The position numbers were made by a program, and so were the translations under genes. Below, in pieces: positions 43,268 to 51,590 of a DNA stretch of 55,960 bases. The notes beneath the pieces were generated by a model. It had not been told where the DNA came from. It worked only from the letters and a program-made list of their open reading frames with translations, and did not search any database. Source of the DNA: an uncultured Fretibacterium sp. (GTDB lineage: Bacteria; Synergistota; Synergistia; Synergistales; Aminobacteriaceae); the NCBI GenBank assembly GCA_947168585.1, contig CAMVMK010000010.1, forward strand, positions 1 through 55,960, read 5' to 3'. Positions within the stretch are counted from its first letter, which is position 1, and the number at the start of each line of letters is the position of its first letter.

Positions 43268-44500
43268 TTACTTTTTAAGATAGTTCATTGGATTTTGAGC
43301 CGCTCCGCCTTTTCGGACTTCAAAATGAAGACCGTATTCAGAGTCCGCGCCTGTGTTGCCGACCTTGCCTATAACTGTGCCGGTTTTAACTGTGCTTCCC
43401 TCACGGACTGACGCGCCGCCCAAATGAGCGTAAACTGTCGACAAATCTCCGCCGTGATCAATTATAACGACTTGGCCGAAACCCCTGAGCCAGCCTTGAT
43501 ATAAAACTTCGCCCGGCCCTGCTGCTTTAACTGAAGTCCCTGAAGCTGCTTTAATATCAATTCCCGAATTAAAAACTTTTGTCTTAAAAACAGGGTGAAC
43601 ACGCGAGCCGTATTGATTAGTTACTTTGCCGTTGAGAGGCCACGCTAAAGTTTTAACTAAACTCGGAGTTGACGGGGCATTATCACGCTGTCTCTGCTTG
43701 GAATTTGTTTCAGTTTTTGTTTTCGTCTTCGTATTAGTTTGAGTTTGAGTTTTTTTAGCGGCGGCAGTTTTTTTCTGTTTCATTAAAGAATTAATTTTAT
43801 TACCGACTGCACGCTGAGCGGCTTCGAGTTCTTTAGCTGCTGCTTCGGCTTTTCTCTGCTCGCTCTGGACATTTTTTAATAAGGAATCAGTTTTTTTAAT
43901 CGTGCTGTCGTATTGAGCACGCTGCTTTTTTAATTCTTCTGTTTGTTTTTGAATTTGGCTTTTATTTCGTTCGAGTTTTAATCTTGCCTCTTTTAATTCA
44001 ATATCGCGGCGCATAAGTTCTTCTATCATTTCCTGATCCTGACGGGCAAAACATCTTAGCATATAAGCCGTGTTCACAGCGTCATGAGGGTCAGTCGAAG
44101 TCATTATTAAACTCAAAGAATTTTCTTCGGGAGTATATTTATAAATATCTAAAACTCTTGCTCTTAAAGTATCAATAATTACGACCATAGAATCCCGGAC
44201 GCTTTTAATTTTTTTGTTTAGAGCACCGACAGAATTTTGAAGTTTTTGATTTTCTTTCTCTAAATTATCCATTTTAGCCTGCGAAGCATCAGCGTCCTGC
44301 TTTAATCTTGAAAGCTGTCCAAGTAAAGTTTTAGACTGCTTAGATTTTTCGCGTGCTATAGCGTTATATTTTTGAATTTTTTTCTTCATGTCGCTCTGGC
44401 TTTGCTGCTGTGATTTAATCTGCTTATCTATACTTGCAGCATAAGCACTAAAATTCAGCGACATAACTAAAATTAAAATAACCGCAAAAATTTTTTTCAT
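43268..44500 (-). CDS. EnvC-like murein hydrolase activator with degenerate M23 site
   Basis: This 410-residue exported protein has a signal peptide (1-21), long coiled coils (about 22-255, including the EnvC-like NSLSLIMTSTDPHDAVNTAY segment) and a C-terminal LytM/M23 domain. In that domain the zinc site is broken: NSGIDIK has Asn311 where active enzymes have His (Asp315 is kept), and YGLHFEV has Gly390 where the catalytic His should be (His392 kept). It is therefore likely a regulator rather than an endopeptidase, as is E. coli EnvC. It lies 15 bases downstream of an intact paralog. A Thr/Lys-rich linker (QTNTKTKTKTETNSKQRQ) precedes the domain. Confidence 0.9.
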   Translation of the reverse strand: MKKIFAVILILVMSLNFSAYAASIDKQIKSQQQSQSDMKKKIQKYNAIAREKSKQSKTLLGQLSRLKQDADASQAKMDNLEKENQKLQNSVGALNKKIKSVRDSMVVIIDTLRARVLDIYKYTPEENSLSLIMTSTDPHDAVNTAYMLRCFARQDQEMIEELMRRDIELKEARLKLERNKSQIQKQTEELKKQRAQYDSTIKKTDSLLKNVQSEQRKAEAAAKELEAAQRAVGNKINSLMKQKKTAAAKKTQTQTNTKTKTKTETNSKQRQRDNAPSTPSLVKTLAWPLNGKVTNQYGSRVHPVFKTKVFNSGIDIKAASGTSVKAAGPGEVLYQGWLRGFGQVVIIDHGGDLSTVYAHLGGASVREGSTVKTGTVIGKVGNTGADSEYGLHFEVRKGGAAQNPMNYLKK

Positions 44501-44515
44501 GATTTTTTTTACTTC

Positions 44516-45673
44516 CTATTTTTTCAAATACTTAATCGGATTTTCGGGAGTTCCGTAAACTCTGACTTCAAAATGAAGATGATAACCCGTAGTGTTGCCG
44601 GTCTTGCCGACTTTTGCAATAGTTGCGCCGGATTTAACGACTTGGCCCTCTTTAACTAAACTCGCTGATAAATGAGCATAAAGAGTTGAAAAACCTTTCC
44701 CGTGATCCAAAACTACTACGCGCCCGTAACCTCTGAGCCACCCGTCATAAATTACTTCTCCGCCTGCAGGAGCTTTTACAGGAGTTCCGTTAGGCGCAGC
44801 AATGTCGATACCCGAATGAAGAATTTGACGCTTTAATATAGGGTGTGTTCTATTTCCGTAAGGACTTGAAATAGTTCCTCGAACGGGCCAGTTAAACATT
44901 GAGCCTTTGCCGCTGACGTAATTTCTCTGAGCTCGTTTGCGTTGAAGAGCCGCTATCATTTCTCCGGCCTGCTTCTGAGCCTGTTCAGCTTCGAGGGCTG
45001 CTTTTTCTGCTAAGGCTTTCTGCTTCTGAATAGATTTTATAAAATTATTAGCGTCCTGAATACTCTGTTTATATTTATCGCGCTGTAATTGAACGGCTTC
45101 GGTCTGTTCTTTTAATTTTATCTGCTGCTCGTCCATAGTTAAGCGGGTTAAATCTAAATTTTGAACACGATCCTGAAGCTGCTCCAAAATATCAGCCTCG
45201 CGTTTTGTTACGAGTTTCAATAAGTGAGCCATTTCGACAGCTTCAAAGACACTGCGGGACGCGAACATTGTCCGCATAGTTTCAGCTTCGCCGTATTTAT
45301 ACATATCGAGAAGAATATCATTCATTTTTTTCGAGAGTTCTTTAATTTTTATCTGCTCGTCTTTAATGTTCGAGTTTAAGACTTTAATATCTTCTTCGAT
45401 TTTTTGAGTTTCAAGTTCAAGCAGCGTCAATTCCTGTAAAGCTACACTCTCGTCCTGCTGAAGAGTGTTGACTTGAGTTAAAAGCCCCTGAACTTTCGCG
45501 CCCATTTCTTTAATCTGCTTACGGTAATTTTGAATCTGCTTAGTTAATTCGCTGCGTTTTTTTTGTTCCGCCGCTATTTGAGATTCAAGACTGCCTTTTG
45601 ACGCAGCAAAAATTTCAGCCGGAGCAATGATAATCAAACATAAAATAAAAATTAAAAAAATTTTACGTTTCAT
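44516..45673 (-). CDS. EnvC-like murein endopeptidase (M23) with intact zinc site
   Basis: This 385-residue exported protein has a signal peptide (1-23), coiled coils (about 24-240, with YGEAETMRTMFASRSVFEAV as the EnvC-like loop) and an M23 LytM domain. All ligands are present: His286 and Asp290 (HSGIDIAAPNG), and His365 and His367 (YHLHFEV). It should cleave peptide cross-links in peptidoglycan. It lies 6 bases after ftsX, which fits regulation by FtsEX as shown for EnvC, PcsB and RipC in other bacteria. It is followed by the degenerate paralog at 43268. Confidence 0.92.
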   Translation of the reverse strand: MKRKIFLIFILCLIIIAPAEIFAASKGSLESQIAAEQKKRSELTKQIQNYRKQIKEMGAKVQGLLTQVNTLQQDESVALQELTLLELETQKIEEDIKVLNSNIKDEQIKIKELSKKMNDILLDMYKYGEAETMRTMFASRSVFEAVEMAHLLKLVTKREADILEQLQDRVQNLDLTRLTMDEQQIKLKEQTEAVQLQRDKYKQSIQDANNFIKSIQKQKALAEKAALEAEQAQKQAGEMIAALQRKRAQRNYVSGKGSMFNWPVRGTISSPYGNRTHPILKRQILHSGIDIAAPNGTPVKAPAGGEVIYDGWLRGYGRVVVLDHGKGFSTLYAHLSASLVKEGQVVKSGATIAKVGKTGNTTGYHLHFEVRVYGTPENPIKYLKK

Positions 45674-45679
45674 TGAAAA

Positions 45680-46576
45680 TCATTCCGGCTTCGTTATCGA
45701 GTTTATAAATCTCACGACTATAAGATAACTGCAAACCCAGCCGAGTGTCGCCCCGAAGCCCGCGAGTAACGCGCAAAATCTCAAAATTATTCCTTGATCC
45801 GTTATTAAACTGTGCCGAAGAAAAGGCAGATTATTTTGAATTAAAGTTATTCCGGGAAAATAAGCCCCTAAAATTCCTCCGGCGGCTATTAATGCTCCGA
45901 GCAATGATAATAAAGTTCCCTCTAAAACAAACGGCGTGGCTATATAGGCGCGTGTTGCTCCGACTAAGTACATTATTCCGATTTCTTCACGGCGCGAATA
46001 AAGCGAAATATGAATAGTGTTATAAACAACTAATGCCGTAATAACGACAGACAAAATAAACATTATTAAAGCAACTCTCGAAGAAATACGCGACAACGCT
46101 GAAATTCTTTTCACGACAAGACCGGCATAAACAACGTCTTCAACTTCGGGCATTGCGTTTAATTCGTCAACAAGATGCTCAACATCTTCGGCTCTATGAA
46201 CATGAATTTCAAAATTATAAGGAATTGGATTTTCGCCTAACATATCAAGAGCGCGGGACTGAGAACCCATTTTTTCCTGTAATTTCGCAAGAGAGTCCGC
46301 AGGCGAAAAAACTTTCATGGCGTAGACGTACTCAATAGACTGAATTTTTTTAGCTACATCGTTTACATCGATTTTGCTGTCTTTAGCTAAATAGGCCTGC
46401 ACTACGAGTTCGCTTTCAAGATGAGTTAATAAATTTTCAAGATTTAACGAGAATAAAGTCGTAACTCCCAAAATCCACATCATTACGCCCGCAGTTATTA
46501 AAGTCAAAAGGCCGAGCACCCAATGATTAACAACGAGCCTGAACATATCGCGGAGAATATATTTGAAAGTCGTCAT
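45680..46576 (-). CDS. ftsX: Cell division protein FtsX
   Basis: This is the membrane partner of FtsE. It has four membrane segments (about 20-44, 165-190, 215-240, 265-290) and a large extracellular loop between the first two (LVVQAYLAKDSKIDVNDVAK, with the ECD residues contacting EnvC-type proteins). YSRREEIGIMYLVGATRAYI is the conserved FtsX motif. Length 298 is normal. Its ATG overlaps the ftsE stop, and the EnvC-like gene begins 6 bases after it. Confidence 0.95.
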   Translation of the reverse strand: MTTFKYILRDMFRLVVNHWVLGLLTLITAGVMMWILGVTTLFSLNLENLLTHLESELVVQAYLAKDSKIDVNDVAKKIQSIEYVYAMKVFSPADSLAKLQEKMGSQSRALDMLGENPIPYNFEIHVHRAEDVEHLVDELNAMPEVEDVVYAGLVVKRISALSRISSRVALIMFILSVVITALVVYNTIHISLYSRREEIGIMYLVGATRAYIATPFVLEGTLLSLLGALIAAGGILGAYFPGITLIQNNLPFLRHSLITDQGIILRFCALLAGFGATLGWVCSYLIVVRFINSITKPE

Positions 46577-47256
46577 CCTAAATAAGTGCCTCCTTTTTCG
46601 TCGCGGACTAAATGCCCGTTCTCAAGTTCTATGACGCGGCGGCGCGAAGAATTTACGATATTTTGATTATGAGTTGACATAACGACAGTAACTCCGGCGG
46701 CATTAATCGAAAATAAAATCTTCATGACTTCTGCGGCCGTATGAAAATCTAAATTTCCCGTAGGCTCATCAGCTATAAATAACGACGGCGAATTTGCAAG
46801 AGCGCGGGCTATAGCAACTCTCTGCTGCTCACCGCCTGAAAGCTGGCTTGGTCGCATGAAACGCCTCCGCCATAATCCGACCTGATTAATAACATCGCGC
46901 GTTCTTTCATCGACAATTTTTTTAGGAACTGACATAGCTTCCATTACGAAAGCTATATTTTCGTAGACCGTCAAACTCTGAATTAATTTGAAATCCTGAG
47001 CAACAAGTCCGACATCACGCCTATAATAAGGAACATCAGCGCGTTTCATTTTTCTTAAGTCAGTGCCTCCGACCGCAACAACACCGGCTGACGGTAAAAT
47101 TTCACGCGTTATTAATCTTAATAAAGTAGATTTTCCCGAGCCCGTCTGGCCTACAACGTAGACAAATTCTCCCTGTTCTATGTTCAAATTAATGTCAAAT
47201 AAAGCTGTAATATCAGGCTCAAAAGTTTTAGTAACTTCAGAAAAAGTTATATTCAT
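46573..47256 (-). CDS. ftsE: Cell division ATP-binding protein FtsE
   Basis: This is a cytoplasmic ABC ATPase that signals through FtsX to activate peptidoglycan hydrolases at the septum. Walker A is GQTGSGKST (36-44). [20 protein letters not shown] is FtsE-like, the signature is [16 protein letters not shown] and Walker B is [12 protein letters not shown], followed by STHNQNIV. Length 227 is normal. It overlaps the upstream hypothetical gene and ftsX by 4 bases each (ATGA), so the three are translationally coupled. Confidence 0.96.
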   Translation of the reverse strand: MNITFSEVTKTFEPDITALFDINLNIEQGEFVYVVGQTGSGKSTLLRLITREILPSAGVVAVGGTDLRKMKRADVPYYRRDVGLVAQDFKLIQSLTVYENIAFVMEAMSVPKKIVDERTRDVINQVGLWRRRFMRPSQLSGGEQQRVAIARALANSPSLFIADEPTGNLDFHTAAEVMKILFSINAAGVTVVMSTHNQNIVNSSRRRVIELENGHLVRDEKGGTYLG

Positions 47257-48179
47257 AGATAAAATTCTTCATCTCCTTTATATTTCGCCCGTTCTTTCAT
47301 GGCCTGCCGGACTTCATACTCGCCCCAGACGGCCATAATAAGATCATGGGTAGTCATTTTCTTTACATATTTTAATTCGTAAAAAAGTTCATGGCTAAGA
47401 TATATCCATGCTCTGAAAATCGTATGAATTTTACGTCCAAACTGACCGATTATTAACCAGCCCGCTAAAGGATTATAAACTACGAGGGGCGATGCTTCCT
47501 GTTCAGAGAGGCGTTGAAGTTCAAGCGGCGAAAATTTTAATTGCACGAGTTCTTTCAGAGCATCTTCATCAGGAAGATTTTGAATTGAAAACCAAATTTT
47601 CATAATATTTCGCGGAGCTTCAAAAATTTGCGGCTCGGCTCTAAGCCATGCTTTTAAGCGTCCTGTAGTTTCGAGTTCGCCTCTTGCAAGCGAAAATCTC
47701 AAAGTCCAATAGGCTTTATATAAAATTACATCGCGCTTCATGAAATTTATAAAAAATTTCTCGTCTAAAAATTTATTTTCAATATCGTTAAAGACGGGAT
47801 GATTTCTCATCATAGTTCTAAGCATTAAGACAGTCGGCTCATGACGGCCGGGAGGCTCGCTTAAAGATAATAATTCGCGGCGCAAAATATTTACAGTGTC
47901 AGCCGGAATAACTATAGGGCGCGTTCCCTCATTGATGAGCGAAACATCTTCATCTTCATAAAGATAAACATCGGAGGGTTTTTCGTCTTCGTCCGGCTTA
48001 TTGCTTGCGTAAATCCATTTGCCTCCTTTTGTCCCTAATAAATATTTATTGTGAGGCAGCAACAGCACGACTGAAGGCTCAGCGTTCTCATTTAATCTAA
48101 AAATTTCGTCAGGCATTTTCGGCATATTTTCGGGCGGAAGCTCCGCTAATTTTCCGTTGGACATTAATTCGAGCAGCAA
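47253..48179 (-). CDS. Hypothetical protein coupled to ftsE
   Basis: A protein of about 308 residues that I do not recognise. It has no signal peptide or membrane segment. Visible features are a short beta-rich start (PSVVLLLPHNKYLLGTKGGK), a charged loop (DEDEKPSDVYLYEDEDV), then a mainly helical part with KDVILYKAYWTLRFSLARGE-like and YLSHELFYELKYVKKMTTHD. The C-terminus is charged ([14 protein letters not shown]). The GTG at 48224 has no ribosome site. TTG at 48179 is preferred, with AAGAGGTG about 11 bases upstream; ATG 48164 is the next choice. It is first in the ftsEX operon and overlaps ftsE by 4 bases, suggesting a linked role in division. Confidence 0.72.
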   Translation of the reverse strand: MLLELMSNGKLAELPPENMPKMPDEIFRLNENAEPSVVLLLPHNKYLLGTKGGKWIYASNKPDEDEKPSDVYLYEDEDVSLINEGTRPIVIPADTVNILRRELLSLSEPPGRHEPTVLMLRTMMRNHPVFNDIENKFLDEKFFINFMKRDVILYKAYWTLRFSLARGELETTGRLKAWLRAEPQIFEAPRNIMKIWFSIQNLPDEDALKELVQLKFSPLELQRLSEQEASPLVVYNPLAGWLIIGQFGRKIHTIFRAWIYLSHELFYELKYVKKMTTHDLIMAVWGEYEVRQAMKERAKYKGDEEFYL

Positions 48180-48232
48180 TTTATATTTTTCACCTCTTAA
48201 AATAATTTTATAATCATAACACACGAAAAAAC

Positions 48233-48286
48233 AGTGAGGGGTTAGGGGTTAATTTTTCACGCGCTTAGTTCGTAATAAAAATAAAA
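48233..48286. repeat. Heptad repeat plus TCACGCGCTTAGTT module, copy 5a
   Basis: GTGAGGGGTTAGGGGTTAA is followed by TTTTTCACGCGCTTAGTT, C, GTAATAAAAATAAAA. The last 34 bases match the element at 53236-53269 with one difference. It lies upstream of the 47253 operon. Confidence 0.8.
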
Positions 48287-48313
48287 TTTAAGCACGCACA
48301 AAGTTTTTTTAAG

Positions 48314-48373
48314 GTGAGGGGTTAGGGGTTAGGGGTGAGAGAGAAAAAACTTCCTACTTCCTAACTCCTCACT
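48314..48373. repeat. Heptad repeat hairpin, copy 5b (inside ppx 3' end)
   Basis: GTGAGGG, GTTAGGG, GTTAGGG, GTGAGAG around AGAAAAAA, with the inverse arm CTTCCTACTTCCTAACTCC and TCAC. It overlaps the last 14 codons of the minus-strand ppx/gppA gene and supplies its stop. Confidence 0.8.
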
Positions 48374-49285
48374 TAATAAAAGTCCGTGCCTAAGTCCGTT
48401 TATGCTGATGGTACAGCTTTTAGCTTTCAAAATTTCTAAGGCCGCAAAAATTATGCACGCGCTTCCTAAAATTACGTCCGCTCTGTTAGCCGGTAAACCT
48501 ATAACATTTTGACGCTCTTTCAAAGTTAAAGACGAATACATTTTAATCTGCAGTTTTATATCGTTCATAGTTAAGACGCTTCCGTGAAATTTAGCAGGCA
48601 CGAAATTTTCGCAGGCAAATTTAACTCCGGCCATAGTTACGACACCGCCGCCGACCCCGATAATTTCAGCAGGATTTTCTTGCGAGACAAATTCGTCAAT
48701 ATGATTTTCAAGAAAAAGATTTTTGACGTATTTTACAGCCTCATCGCAAAAAATTTTTTTTATGGGCTTATCGTGAATATTAAAAAATTTCTCAGAAAGA
48801 TTTACCGCACCTACAGGGACGCTCGTAATTTTATTGACTTTGCCGCAAGAACCTAAAACAAATTCCGTGCTTCCTCCGCCACTGTCGAACATTATTAAAT
48901 TTCCGTCAAAATTAAAACCGTCTACAGCACCGAGCCATGAATATTTTGCTTCTTCTTCGCCCGTGAAAACATGAACATCAAGACCGGTCGAGTCTTTTAT
49001 CATTTTTATAAATTCTCCGGCATTTTCAGCCGTTCTTAATGCCATAGTTCCGGCTATAAAAATTTCAGCTCCGAGCCTCGAAGCCCTGCGCGCCATTTTT
49101 GTAACAGTTTCGCAAGAAATTTTCATGCTGTCTTCATTCAAAACTCCCGTTTCAGACATTTTTAACCCGCGCCCTAATCTTACGACTTCAGTTTCGTCTC
49201 TAATAACGTGAATTTTTCCGGAATTTATACGGGCGACACGCATTTTTATAGAATTGCTCCCGATGTCGATAACAGCTTTAATCAT
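48329..49285 (-). CDS. Ppx/GppA exopolyphosphatase-like phosphatase
   Basis: This enzyme of the actin-like ATPase fold removes phosphate from polyphosphate or pppGpp. Motifs are the phosphate-1 IDIGSNSIKMRVA, VVRLGRGLKMSETG, FIAGTMALRTAENAGEF, TGEEEAKYSWLGA, FDSGGGSTEFVLG and VPVGAVNLSEKF. It is the short (about 310) form without the C-terminal HD domain. The last 14 residues (SEELGSRKFFLSHP) are encoded by a heptad-repeat hairpin and look non-native. It overlaps the yibE/F-like gene by 8 bases. Confidence 0.9.
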   Translation of the reverse strand: MIKAVIDIGSNSIKMRVARINSGKIHVIRDETEVVRLGRGLKMSETGVLNEDSMKISCETVTKMARRASRLGAEIFIAGTMALRTAENAGEFIKMIKDSTGLDVHVFTGEEEAKYSWLGAVDGFNFDGNLIMFDSGGGSTEFVLGSCGKVNKITSVPVGAVNLSEKFFNIHDKPIKKIFCDEAVKYVKNLFLENHIDEFVSQENPAEIIGVGGGVVTMAGVKFACENFVPAKFHGSVLTMNDIKLQIKMYSSLTLKERQNVIGLPANRADVILGSACIIFAALEILKAKSCTISINGLRHGLLLSEELGSRKFFLSHP

Positions 49286-50405
49286 CCTGCCGCCTCAAAG
49301 ACTCCTGCAAGACGAAACAGAAAGCTGTTACAGGAATTGTCAGCAAAAGCCCCAAAGTTCCTGCAAGTCCTTGCACAATTTCTTGAGCAATATAAGGATC
49401 GTTCATTAATCCTGAAACTTCGACCCCGGCACTGCAGATTAATATAGCCATTGGGAGCGAGCTTCCCATGTAAGCAAGAATTAAAGTGTTAATCATGCTC
49501 CCTAAAACTTCGCTGCCGACATTCAAACCTGCAAGCAATAATCTATCCAAAGGTATTTCGCTGTCATAATCTATAAATTCAGACATTGAAGCCGTTACTG
49601 ATACAGCAACGTCAAGAACTGCCCCGATCGAGCCTATTAAAACTGACGCTAATAAAACTCCCCTCATATTTAAGCCCGGCAATGTTGAAGCAAGAAGAGC
49701 AGAGCCCTCGCCCGCAAGTCCCGATAACTGCCAAGCCCATACCATTAAAGAACCGAATAAAAATCCGCACAATGCTCCGCCCAAACTCCCTAATAAAGCA
49801 ACGAGCATATATCGAACATGTTGAACGACACATAAAATAGTTACAGTTGCTATTATCAAGACCGAACAAAGAGCAAGCCCGACAGGACTCCAGCCGTTAG
49901 TTACAAGAGGCAGCATAGTAAAAATTAATACAGCTATCGAAGCTCCGAGCCCAAAAAGCGCAAAAAGTCCGCGATAGCCCGTCATAGCTATTAAAATTGC
50001 ACAGACAGCCATTACTATCCCTGCGACTGAAGGAACTCTGAAAGCGTCAGCTATAGAATATTGAACTCTGCCGTCGCTGAACATATCCCAAACTAATAAA
50101 TATCTGTGTCCGCTGACTACTTCAATGCCCGTTCCTGCGAGCCTTACCGTTCTGACTTTCATTAAGCGTTCTGTATCTGTGCCTGAAAGAACTTGCAGAA
50201 TAGTATCGCGCTCTAACATTTCATAGCTTTCTTCTTCTTCATTTTCGGGCGGAATAACGCTCTCAGGCCCGGCCTCAATAACTTTAACAATTAAAGATTC
50301 GTTATTGTCCCAATGATGAACGGCGTAATAATCTACAGCGCAGTAAAAAGCCCATGATATTAAACAGGCCAAGATTAAACGCGCAAAAAAACTTTTAGTT
50401 TTCAA
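49278..50405 (-). CDS. YibE/F family membrane protein
   Basis: This is a polytopic membrane protein of 375 residues. Residues 8-28 are the first membrane segment, followed by an exported loop (to about 130), then about 7 membrane segments. Characteristic YibE/F features are YRGLFALFGLGASIAVLIF, LVTNGWSPVGLAL, SVLIGSIGAVLDVAVSVTAS, LAGLNVGSEVLGSMINTLIL and NDPYIAQEIVQGLAGTLGLL. The function of the family is unknown; some members were named as possible transporters. The ppx/gppA start lies inside its end (8-base overlap), so both are coexpressed. Confidence 0.9.
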   Translation of the reverse strand: MKTKSFFARLILACLISWAFYCAVDYYAVHHWDNNESLIVKVIEAGPESVIPPENEEEESYEMLERDTILQVLSGTDTERLMKVRTVRLAGTGIEVVSGHRYLLVWDMFSDGRVQYSIADAFRVPSVAGIVMAVCAILIAMTGYRGLFALFGLGASIAVLIFTMLPLVTNGWSPVGLALCSVLIIATVTILCVVQHVRYMLVALLGSLGGALCGFLFGSLMVWAWQLSGLAGEGSALLASTLPGLNMRGVLLASVLIGSIGAVLDVAVSVTASMSEFIDYDSEIPLDRLLLAGLNVGSEVLGSMINTLILAYMGSSLPMAILICSAGVEVSGLMNDPYIAQEIVQGLAGTLGLLLTIPVTAFCFVLQESLRRQDD

Positions 50406-50454
50406 TTTTTATAATCCCTCCAAACCTCGTGAAAAAAATAAACATAATTTTATT

Positions 50455-50570
50455 TTTTATGATATAATCTCACTCAGAAAATTTCCCGTTGAAAGTCGGG
50501 AAATTATTTTTTGCCACTCATTTTTCCACTCAAAAAATCTTAATTTTAATTCGTCATCGTAAACTCTCAC
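50455..50570 (+). repeat. Promoter-hairpin-tail intergenic element, copy B
   Basis: ATGATATAAT (TATAAT 50463-50468), then AATTTCCCG (50480-50488) paired with CGGGAAATT (50497-50505), T run, and the tail CCACTCATTTTTCCACTCAA followed by AAAATCTTAATTTTAATTCG and CGTAAA. It is homologous to the element at 14483. Flanking genes are both on minus, so the plus-oriented hairpin does not serve them. Confidence 0.6.
50480..50512 (+). terminator. Hairpin terminator inside element B
   Basis: A perfect 9-bp stem with an 8-base loop followed by ATTTTTTG. A transcript from the TATAAT at 50463 would be only about 40 nt. Confidence 0.65.
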
Positions 50571-50648
50571 GAAAATATAAAAATAAAAAATCGTAAATCG
50601 TTTTTCGAGAGACTTCCATGAAAATTTTACGGAACAAAAATTCATTTT

Positions 50649-51590
50649 CTAAAAACTCATTCCGCGAACTTCTAAAAATTCTTTCATGTCGTCAGGCAAA
50701 GGAGCAGAAAAAATTTTCCCCTCAATTTCTTTCAAAGCAGGCTTCAAATTTTCAGGAAATTCTAATTCGTAAGCATGAAGAAAAGGCCGCATGATATTTT
50801 TTAATGCCCTGTTAATTCTAAAATCACCGTATTTTCTATCACCGATTATAGGGCATTTAATATGAGCCATATGAACGCGGGCTTGATGAGTTCTCCCCGT
50901 CAATAATTCAAGTTTAACGAGCGAAAATTTTCCCGCTTTATCAACCGCAAGTCTTTCACATTTAGTAACTGCTGTTAATCCCTCGTCTGAAACTTTTACT
51001 AAATTATTTTCAGAATCCTTTAATAAAGGAGCGTCAATAACAATTTCTTCAGGAGCACGGCCTGCAACAATCGCAAGATAAAATTTTCTGATATTTCTAT
51101 TCTTAAAAAGTTCTTCGAGTGCCCTCAAGGCTTCACCGTGCAAGGCTACTGCTAAAACTCCGGTCGTGTTTCTGTCAAGTCTGTGAACGGCGGCAGGAGT
51201 TTTTGAGCCTGTTACGCCCCAAACACGCGATATAACGCTGTCTCCTCCGGCCTCGTCAGGCTGGACTAAAATTCCGGCGGGTTTATTTAAGATTAAAACA
51301 TTTTCGCCCTGAAATAAAACTTTGATTTTTCCCCAAGATTTATGAGTGAAAATTTTTTGCTCGTTCTTAAAATCATCGTTTTCATTTTCAAGCGACCACG
51401 GCACAACAAGTTCATCACCGGCAAAAATTTTTGTTCCGGGTTCTTTAGCGCGTTTTGAATTTACACGGACTTCGCCTTTTCGGATTGATTTCATGATCTC
51501 GCCTAAAGTTACGTGCTTGAAAAGTCCACGTAAAATTCTGTCGAGCCTCCTGTCGTTATCGTCTTGAGAAATTTTTAACGTGTAACTCAT
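50649..51590 (-). CDS. RluC/RluD-type pseudouridine synthase
   Basis: This enzyme isomerises uridines in 23S rRNA (or other RNA). An N-terminal S4 RNA-binding domain (about 12-75: RRLDRILRGLFKHVTLGEIM) is followed by the catalytic domain with NKPAGILVQPDEAG, VHRLDRNTTGVLAVAL containing the catalytic Asp, KFYLAIVAGRAPEE, LLTGRTHQARVHMAHIKCPI and GDRKYGDFRIN. The ATG at 51590 overlaps the upstream stop (ATGA), which is preferred over a start at 51611. Length 313 is typical. RluC and RluD cannot be separated by eye. Confidence 0.93.
   Translation of the reverse strand: MSYTLKISQDDNDRRLDRILRGLFKHVTLGEIMKSIRKGEVRVNSKRAKEPGTKIFAGDELVVPWSLENENDDFKNEQKIFTHKSWGKIKVLFQGENVLILNKPAGILVQPDEAGGDSVISRVWGVTGSKTPAAVHRLDRNTTGVLAVALHGEALRALEELFKNRNIRKFYLAIVAGRAPEEIVIDAPLLKDSENNLVKVSDEGLTAVTKCERLAVDKAGKFSLVKLELLTGRTHQARVHMAHIKCPIIGDRKYGDFRINRALKNIMRPFLHAYELEFPENLKPALKEIEGKIFSAPLPDDMKEFLEVRGMSF

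Noticed and set aside
50457-50645. Minus-strand 62-codon frame in the 50.4-50.6 kb gap
   Set aside because: It lies across the hairpin element B. Its partial similarity to minus-strand translation of element A (FFEW.NEW) is explained by nucleotide conservation of the element, and copy A has a stop in that frame.
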